Source of the DNA: Bdellovibrio sp.
GTDB lineage: Bacteria; Bdellovibrionota; Bdellovibrionia; Bdellovibrionales; Bdellovibrionaceae
Length of the DNA: 10,766 nt
Direction: 5' to 3'
Assembly (NCBI GenBank): GCA_019104905.1
Contig: JAHRXB010000059.1
Location: 1 to 10,766, forward strand
This document shows positions 6,656-10,766 of the stretch, in pieces. The position numbers and the translations under genes were made by a program. Each line of letters opens with the position of its first letter. Position 1 is the first letter of the stretch. The notes under the pieces were generated by a model that worked only from the letters and a program-made list of their open reading frames with translations, searched no databases and was not told where the DNA came from.

Positions 6656-7462
6656 CTACCAAAGCTTCGATTCAATAGAAAGATAGAGGAAAACGCCTCT
6701 TTCGTGTTGTTCCGCAGAAGGACCTGCACCCAACATGGCAGCGATACCAGGGACCACCTCGGTCTCTTCGCCCACCGCAAAAGCACTGCGAATCCCAGGA
6801 ACTACATAGTAGGTCGAACTGCTGCCTTTGGTGTCTTGAGCGGCCACGTTTTCATTGTTGTTCATAACAAATTCACAGATCAAATTTGTTTTTGGAGTCA
6901 CGTTGTAGATCACGCTTGTACCAAAATTAAATCCAAAAAGAGAGGCTGTTTCACCAAGGCTGTTTTTGGCATCTGGAGTGTAAGTGAATCCCGCATTCCA
7001 GTGATTGGTCCACTTCTCGTTAAGGGCGATTGAAATCGCTTGATTGAATTGGAATCCCACGACGCCATTACCAAAACCTTTTTTATAATCCCCCGTAGGA
7101 ACGATCAAAGAAAAGCGAGGTGCAATGGAGATCATCTCGGTGTTCATCAATTGGTAACGGTAGTTCAACAAGACGTCGCCCACCTGGGTTTGATCGTCCG
7201 TGCCACTATTCTTTTTAGCAACGGGAATAACATAGGAAAACTGATGTGTTTCATCAGGCACGGGAATCTCATTCGTGAATGAATACCCCCACTCGTGCAC
7301 AGGATCGAGATACTGATAGGTTTGAATGAACTGAACCACTCCGGGCTCTTGATTGTAAGCCTCTTCGATCAGAAAAGAATTGTCTTTTACGACCGCCGCT
7401 TGTGCGTTGATGGCTCCCAACAAAGACAAAATACAAACGCTCCACAATCCTTTTAAGCTCAT
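6656..7462 (-). CDS. Outer-membrane beta-barrel-like exported protein (transporter/Phenol_MetA_deg-like)
   Basis: The 268-residue reading starts with a signal peptide (MSLKGLWSVCILSLLGAINA, cleavage likely after AQA). The mature part alternates polar and hydrophobic residues in repeated strands, such as QFSYVIPVAKK, QVGDVLLNYRYQLM, ISIAPRFSLIVPTGDYKKGFG and WNAGFTYTPDA, and it ends on a strand closing in Leu-Trp. This pattern resembles the outer-membrane barrels annotated as transporter or Phenol_MetA_deg-like; the cargo is unknown. I chose ATG 7460-7462 because of the strong GGAGG four bases upstream and the clean signal peptide. An upstream in-frame ATG at 7552 would add 30 residues and spoil the signal. 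A promoter candidate lies at 7481-7508. The lipoprotein gene follows 157 bases downstream. Confidence 0.8.
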   Translation of the reverse strand: MSLKGLWSVCILSLLGAINAQAAVVKDNSFLIEEAYNQEPGVVQFIQTYQYLDPVHEWGYSFTNEIPVPDETHQFSYVIPVAKKNSGTDDQTQVGDVLLNYRYQLMNTEMISIAPRFSLIVPTGDYKKGFGNGVVGFQFNQAISIALNEKWTNHWNAGFTYTPDAKNSLGETASLFGFNFGTSVIYNVTPKTNLICEFVMNNNENVAAQDTKGSSSTYYVVPGIRSAFAVGEETEVVPGIAAMLGAGPSAEQHERGVFLYLSIESKLW

Positions 7463-7480
7463 AGCTCCTCCAAAAAATTT

Positions 7481-7508
7481 ATTCTTGATAGTTTTTAGGA
7501 TTTGCCAA
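7481..7508 (-). promoter_or_regulatory. Candidate sigma70-type promoter for the outer-membrane protein gene
   Basis: On the minus strand TTGGCA (7508-7503) and AAGAAT (7486-7481) are 16 bases apart and lie just before the GGAGG and ATG of the outer-membrane gene. Both boxes are reasonable but not perfect matches. Confidence 0.4.
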
Positions 7509-7569
7509 TAAAAAGCCAGCAGATCTATTGGAAAAATAGAGACCCAAACCAAAGGTGAGTTTTAAGTTT

Positions 7570-7842
7570 TTACTCTGTTCTTTTGATAAGATGATAACCA
7601 AACTTCGTGCGCACGGGTTTTGTCGAGATCTGCCCCACCTTTAGAGCAAAAGCGGCCTCTTCAAAGTTTTCATCCATGCGCCCTGAAGCAAAAGACCCCA
7701 GGTCTCCCCCTTGCGACGCCGAAGAACACTTGGAGTGGCGTCGAGCCAACTCTTCAAAACTCTTCCCGTCCTTTAATGCGCGTAGGAGATCTTCTGCTTC
7801 ATATTGGTGTTGCACCAAAATGTGACTAGCTCTTATTTTCAT
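7570..7842 (-). CDS. ppiC: Parvulin-type peptidyl-prolyl cis-trans isomerase (PpiC-like)
   Basis: The enzyme speeds cis-trans isomerisation of peptide bonds before proline. The 90 residues make a single parvulin domain of the same size as E. coli PpiC. Conserved landmarks are ASHILV with His7, HSKCSS with Cys39, the GGDLGSF turn (45-51), Met56 and Phe60, and the closing TKFGYHLIK with His84. There is no signal peptide, so it should act in the cytoplasm rather than on exported proteins. The start has AAGGA five bases upstream, and this sequence overlaps the stop codon of the preceding gene, leaving only 8 bases between them. That points to translational coupling with the 327-residue exported protein. 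The symbol is by resemblance to PpiC; other single-domain parvulins are possible. Confidence 0.93.
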   Translation of the reverse strand: MKIRASHILVQHQYEAEDLLRALKDGKSFEELARRHSKCSSASQGGDLGSFASGRMDENFEEAAFALKVGQISTKPVRTKFGYHLIKRTE

Positions 7843-7850
7843 TAGATTCC

Positions 7851-8834
7851 TTAAATTTTCCCAAAGACGAATTCAAACTTGATATACAAATTATAAAGCG
7901 CGCGGAAGTTTGTTTCCCGCTCCCACGCAATTTCTGGATGAATTTCCAGGAATATCCACTTTACGGGCAATTCTCGACGATAGACAGAAGCCAGGCTGAC
8001 TCGGTTGCTATAGAACGTATAGTCCTCATAAATCGTATTATAGCGAAGGTCGTAGGAAATCGCGCTCGTTTCAGAAATTTGCTGCAACAACGAGGGGCCG
8101 TGCGCAGAACTCAGTCCATTATTGGTCATGGCCCAATACTTTTCGTTTATAAAACGGAATAACAGGTCTCGCGTGAGGGCATAGTCCGAAGTTAAGGACG
8201 TCACTTCCTCCCATTCATTTCTTTTTGACCACCCCACTTGCTCATAGAATGAGTGAACAAACTTTCCCAACAACCAGTCTCTTCTAAGACGAAGTCGCCC
8301 AAAGTAATTGATGGGATTGGCGATCACCACACCACTTTCTTGGTTCAGATCCCATTGGCTTTCTTTATTGAATTTTTCAGGATCTACTTCGGTCACGTCA
8401 GTGTCTTCGCGCGCCACGGACATCAGGGTGTCAGTAAATTTTTCCTGAACTCTTTGAAAATTCGGCAGATAAAGGTTCAAGGTGGCTTCGATATCCTCAG
8501 CCCCCGTCGTTCCGTCTTTCACAAAGAACGTCTGCCCTACGCGCAACGTGCTTGTGTTTTTACGGTCATCCGCTCTGCGATCTCCAAAAAGAGAGTCCAC
8601 CTTATCCGCCAAGCGAAGCACACGATTGGAAACAGTTTTTCGAGTCTCTTCAAGATAGGTTCCCCCGATCTCAAGAACACTTTCTTCAGGGGGCGCCTCA
8701 GGAACCTTGGGTTTGGGAGCTGTTTTCTTAGCCTTTGGTCTAGGCTGAGCCTCTAGATTGGCCAAAGCCATCTGGGGGGCACCCAACAAGACGACCAGTG
8801 TAAGTATCAAATATCTAAGCAAACGACCCCGCAT
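7851..8834 (-). CDS. Exported protein of unknown function, probably outer-membrane associated
   Basis: I do not recognise a family. The 327-residue product begins with a basic region and a hydrophobic signal peptide with likely cleavage after ALA (residue 25). A Lys/Pro/Ala-rich linker follows (about 30-48). A charged helical segment spans about 55-95. The remaining two thirds contain amphipathic strand-like stretches (LRVGQTFFVKDG, IEATLNLYLP, INYFGRLRLRRDWLLGKFV), and the protein ends in strands finishing FEFVFGKI. This suggests a beta-rich envelope protein, perhaps a barrel; it is an inference from residue patterning only. It ends 8 bases before the parvulin gene. Only a weak AGAG precedes the ATG, and the promoter should lie in the 159 bases upstream, where I found no clear boxes. 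Confidence 0.75.
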   Translation of the reverse strand: MRGRLLRYLILTLVVLLGAPQMALANLEAQPRPKAKKTAPKPKVPEAPPEESVLEIGGTYLEETRKTVSNRVLRLADKVDSLFGDRRADDRKNTSTLRVGQTFFVKDGTTGAEDIEATLNLYLPNFQRVQEKFTDTLMSVAREDTDVTEVDPEKFNKESQWDLNQESGVVIANPINYFGRLRLRRDWLLGKFVHSFYEQVGWSKRNEWEEVTSLTSDYALTRDLLFRFINEKYWAMTNNGLSSAHGPSLLQQISETSAISYDLRYNTIYEDYTFYSNRVSLASVYRRELPVKWIFLEIHPEIAWERETNFRALYNLYIKFEFVFGKI

Positions 8835-8967
8835 ATCTCTAGGCTAGGGAGGCTTATGAAAAAAGTCATCTACGTTTATTGTGGTTGCTCCTCTGGAGCC
8901 GCGATGGGGATGGTAGGGAGTTTCGCGGTTTAAAATCTTAAATGATTTCAACGCTGCTTCTCCCTTT

Positions 8968-8985
8968 ACTCGACAGAACTCGACA
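8968..8985. repeat. Short direct repeat ACTCGACA next to antitoxin 3' end
   Basis: ACTCGACA occurs at 8968-8975 and again at 8978-8985, two bases apart, in the gap between the 327-residue exported-protein gene and the antitoxin. It lies where the accessory block meets the older chromosome, so it may be a remnant of an attachment site or merely a chance repeat. Confidence 0.3.
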
Positions 8986-8993
8986 AAGACAGT

Positions 8994-9281
8994 TTATGCG
9001 GCGGGCTTTACACCCAAACTCAATTTTAACGGCGCTAAAAGTTTCTCTAATGTTCCCTTTGTCGGATTGTGATTTGGATTTATCGCACGTTGAATCGCGG
9101 ACTCTTCCATTTGCACAAGCTGGGCGTACTCTTTGACTCCGTAAAGTCGAATCAAACGCCCTAAAGCCGCTTGTAAATCGTCACCTTCTTCTAAGAGAGC
9201 CAACAGGAAGCTTTGCGCATAGTCGGTATCGCGAAGCTCTTTAGAAACCTCTTCACTCCAATCACTACTTCTTGTTGGCAT
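8994..9281 (-). CDS. Antitoxin, HigA-like helix-turn-helix (HI1420 family)
   Basis: This should neutralise the adjacent toxin and repress their shared expression by binding DNA. The 95 residues match the addiction-module antidote family typified by HI1420: an N-terminal segment with YAQSFLLALLEEGDDLQAALGRLIRLYG (in part residues 21-40), then a helix-turn-helix near 47-70 (GVKEYAQLVQMEESAIQRAI), then NPTKGTLEKLLAPLKLSL. The ATG 9279-9281 lies 17 bases inside the end of the toxin gene and has a strong GGAGG (9288-9292) six bases upstream, so antitoxin synthesis is coupled and efficient. Toxin-first gene order is usual for this family. The gene ends at 8994, next to a direct repeat of ACTCGACA. 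Confidence 0.9.
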   Translation of the reverse strand: MPTRSSDWSEEVSKELRDTDYAQSFLLALLEEGDDLQAALGRLIRLYGVKEYAQLVQMEESAIQRAINPNHNPTKGTLEKLLAPLKLSLGVKPAA

Positions 9282-9618
9282 TTTGATCCTCCAGGTAATC
9301 CTTTAAAAACTCTTTTGCTTTTTCGATATCATCAGACTGCGTATCTTTATCTCCGCCCGTCAGAAGTAAGACGATCTCAGTTCCATGGACTGAGAAATAA
9401 ACTCTGTATCCAGGCCCGAAAAAGAATCTTGCTTCCAACACTCCATCACCAACGGCCTTATGATCGCCAAAATGCCCGTCTTCAAATCGGGCGATGCGCG
9501 CACTGATCCTTGCCCTTATGGAACCGTCTAAGCTCTTTATCCATTCAGAGTATGGAGCTTTGCCGTTCTCTTGATAAAAAGTCTTGATGACATACTTCGC
9601 TGATTTAATAGGTAACAT
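9265..9618 (-). CDS. Toxin, RelE/ParE superfamily (HI1419/HigB-like)
   Basis: Members of this family are usually ribosome-dependent mRNA endonucleases. The 117-residue protein shows the family blocks: YSEWIKSLDGSIRARISARI (23-42), the FEDGHFGDHKAVGDGV stretch (45-60), ARFFFGPGYRVYF (63-75) and IVLLLTGGDKDTQSDDIEKA (82-101). All expected blocks are present, so it looks intact. The ATG 9616-9618 has no visible Shine-Dalgarno, while its antitoxin has a strong one, which would favour antitoxin over toxin. The gene starts 24 bases after the integrase stop on the same strand and could be transcribed from the integrase promoter. Biochemical activity is by family only. Confidence 0.9.
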   Translation of the reverse strand: MLPIKSAKYVIKTFYQENGKAPYSEWIKSLDGSIRARISARIARFEDGHFGDHKAVGDGVLEARFFFGPGYRVYFSVHGTEIVLLLTGGDKDTQSDDIEKAKEFLKDYLEDQNANKK

Positions 9619-9642
9619 ATATGATACGCATTGTCAACGGAG

Positions 9643-10743
9643 TCATACTTTACCCCTAATTTCAATAACTTGAGCTTCCGATACTCCATGCGTACTCATT
9701 GAATCCAGGACGCTTGTGGAGTTCTTAATATCAATGCCTGCTTTGCGCATATAAATCATCATCGTATCCATGTCTTTCCAACCTCCCATAGACATCACCT
9801 TGCTGGGTGCAACGCCTTTGCCAAGCAGAAGGGTCGCCCAGCTCGCTCTGAGGTCGTGGAATCGGATTTCTGGAAGTCCGACGGATTTAAGGAAGAATCG
9901 AAGCTCCCGCGCTTGGTCGCCCTTATCCCATTTACCAAGACGGGGCAGAACAAAGTTATCACCCAAGGACTTCAGCTTTAGTTCGGTCAGCACTGGCAAT
10001 AAAGGTTTTGGAATCTCGACAATGCGATCATCACCGGACTTTGTTGATTTGAATCCATCTTTGCTGCTCCATGAGCTGTTTACCAAAATCTGGCGCAGAT
10101 CTAAATTCACTTTATCAAAAGTAAGGGCGTACAATTCACCATTTCTCATTCCTGTATATAGTGCCATCGCATAGTGAGGATACCATGGCCAATCAAGCTC
10201 TTGCGCTCGCCGAAGAAGCGTTATGATTTGCTCCTCCGTAAGAACGGACTTAATTTTATCAGCCACCTTAAACTTTAAAAGCGGGGTCGGATTTCGGTTG
10301 ATATATCCTTTTTCGACCGCAAATTGAAAGGCTCCTTTTAAACACTTAACAAAGTGCTTTTTGTGAGCCTCGGCATTTTCCGACAAATCTGTTCTTAATA
10401 TATCGTGAATATCCTGGGTCGTGATGCTATCGCACGTTTTTCCACGCCATCTTTCAAGAGTGTATTTCTCTAAAATCTTTCTTCGACCATAGCGAGTTGA
10501 GTTCATCAAGTCCTCTAACTCTAAAGACTGAAGATAACTCTCAAGAACAATCTCCCATGGGGGAATCACGGCCTTTTTAAGGCGCTCGCTGACTGTTGCA
10601 ATTAATTTTGCGTACACTCGATTGGCTTCAGATTTTGATTTTATGTGAAGTCGTTTTAATGAGTAAGGCACTCCCGTTAGGGGGTGCCTTTGTGAGTATC
10701 GAACCTCGTACTCTTTGGTTGTTTCGTTATATTTTATTCCCAT
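9643..10743 (-). CDS. Tyrosine recombinase/integrase
   Basis: This enzyme would catalyse site-specific integration or excision of a mobile element. Domains in order: an Arm-type N-terminal DNA-binding region (about 1-55), a SAM-like core-binding domain (about 62-158) and the catalytic domain (about 165-335). All catalytic residues are visible: Arg200 in TGMRNGEL, Lys235 in KSTKSGDDR, His296 and Arg299 in FHDLRASWATLLL, Trp322 in GGWKD, and nucleophile Tyr331 in MMIYMRKAG. It therefore appears active. The start at 10743 is preceded by AAAGG eight bases upstream. It lies just upstream of, and co-directional with, the toxin-antitoxin pair. The element's far end and attachment sites are outside or not recognisable, so the element type (prophage, island or ICE) is unknown. 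Confidence 0.94.
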   Translation of the reverse strand: MGIKYNETTKEYEVRYSQRHPLTGVPYSLKRLHIKSKSEANRVYAKLIATVSERLKKAVIPPWEIVLESYLQSLELEDLMNSTRYGRRKILEKYTLERWRGKTCDSITTQDIHDILRTDLSENAEAHKKHFVKCLKGAFQFAVEKGYINRNPTPLLKFKVADKIKSVLTEEQIITLLRRAQELDWPWYPHYAMALYTGMRNGELYALTFDKVNLDLRQILVNSSWSSKDGFKSTKSGDDRIVEIPKPLLPVLTELKLKSLGDNFVLPRLGKWDKGDQARELRFFLKSVGLPEIRFHDLRASWATLLLGKGVAPSKVMSMGGWKDMDTMMIYMRKAGIDIKNSTSVLDSMSTHGVSEAQVIEIRGKV

Positions 10744-10766
10744 AACTTGGCCTTTCTGCTTTTCAG

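Noticed and set aside
7463..7552. Upstream start of the outer-membrane gene at 7552
   Set aside because: It adds 30 residues ahead of a clean signal peptide, whereas the inner ATG has a strong Shine-Dalgarno.
9619..9642. TTGACA before the toxin start as a -35 box
   Set aside because: It is a perfect -35 hexamer, but no -10 box lies 15-19 bases downstream; the right distance falls on the start codon and first codons of the toxin.

Overview
The window looks like chromosome of a Gram-negative predatory-type deltaproteobacterium, most likely Bdellovibrio or a close relative. This is an inference from the gene types (short exported outer-membrane-like proteins, a lipoprotein with a lipobox, a glnB-glnA operon followed by a GcvH-like acidic protein) and moderate GC; no rRNA or other decisive marker is present. 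Most of the window reads as ordinary core or near-core chromosome. The right end (about 8994-10766) is accessory.

Layout. Positions 1-381 hold no gene but carry two GC-rich structured repeats of one family in opposite orientation (A, 1-111; B, 195-352). Their cores are homologous, while their stems differ in sequence and still pair. Next, on the minus strand, come a gamma-glutamylcyclotransferase-fold protein and the overlapping tRNA methyltransferase gene trmL (1456 down to 382). A divergent promoter region (1457-1704) leads into a plus-strand nitrogen operon: glnB (PII), glnA (type I glutamine synthetase) and a GcvH-like protein that lacks the lipoyl lysine and ends in an extremely acidic tail. 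This operon ends at a strong bidirectional terminator (3969-3998), shared with a convergent small membrane-protein gene of the DUF1328/YtjA type (3998-4171) that is easily missed because of its size.

A divergent gap (4172-4340) is followed by an EamA/DMT-family transporter. Its end overlaps, tail to tail, an NlpC/P60-like lipoprotein gene on the minus strand. That lipoprotein's start codon directly abuts a hairpin plus U-run that contains its own Shine-Dalgarno sequence. Further minus-strand genes follow: an outer-membrane beta-barrel-like protein, a small cytoplasmic parvulin (PpiC-like), and a 327-residue exported protein translationally coupled to the parvulin.

The right end, again on the minus strand, runs tyrosine recombinase, RelE/ParE-like toxin (HI1419 type), then HigA-like antitoxin (HI1420 type), a compact integrase plus toxin-antitoxin module typical of an integrated element. 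Its attachment sites are not identifiable here.

The most unusual material is the pair of covarying structured repeats, the lysine-less acidic GcvH paralogue in the PII/glutamine synthetase operon, and the hairpin at the lipoprotein start codon.
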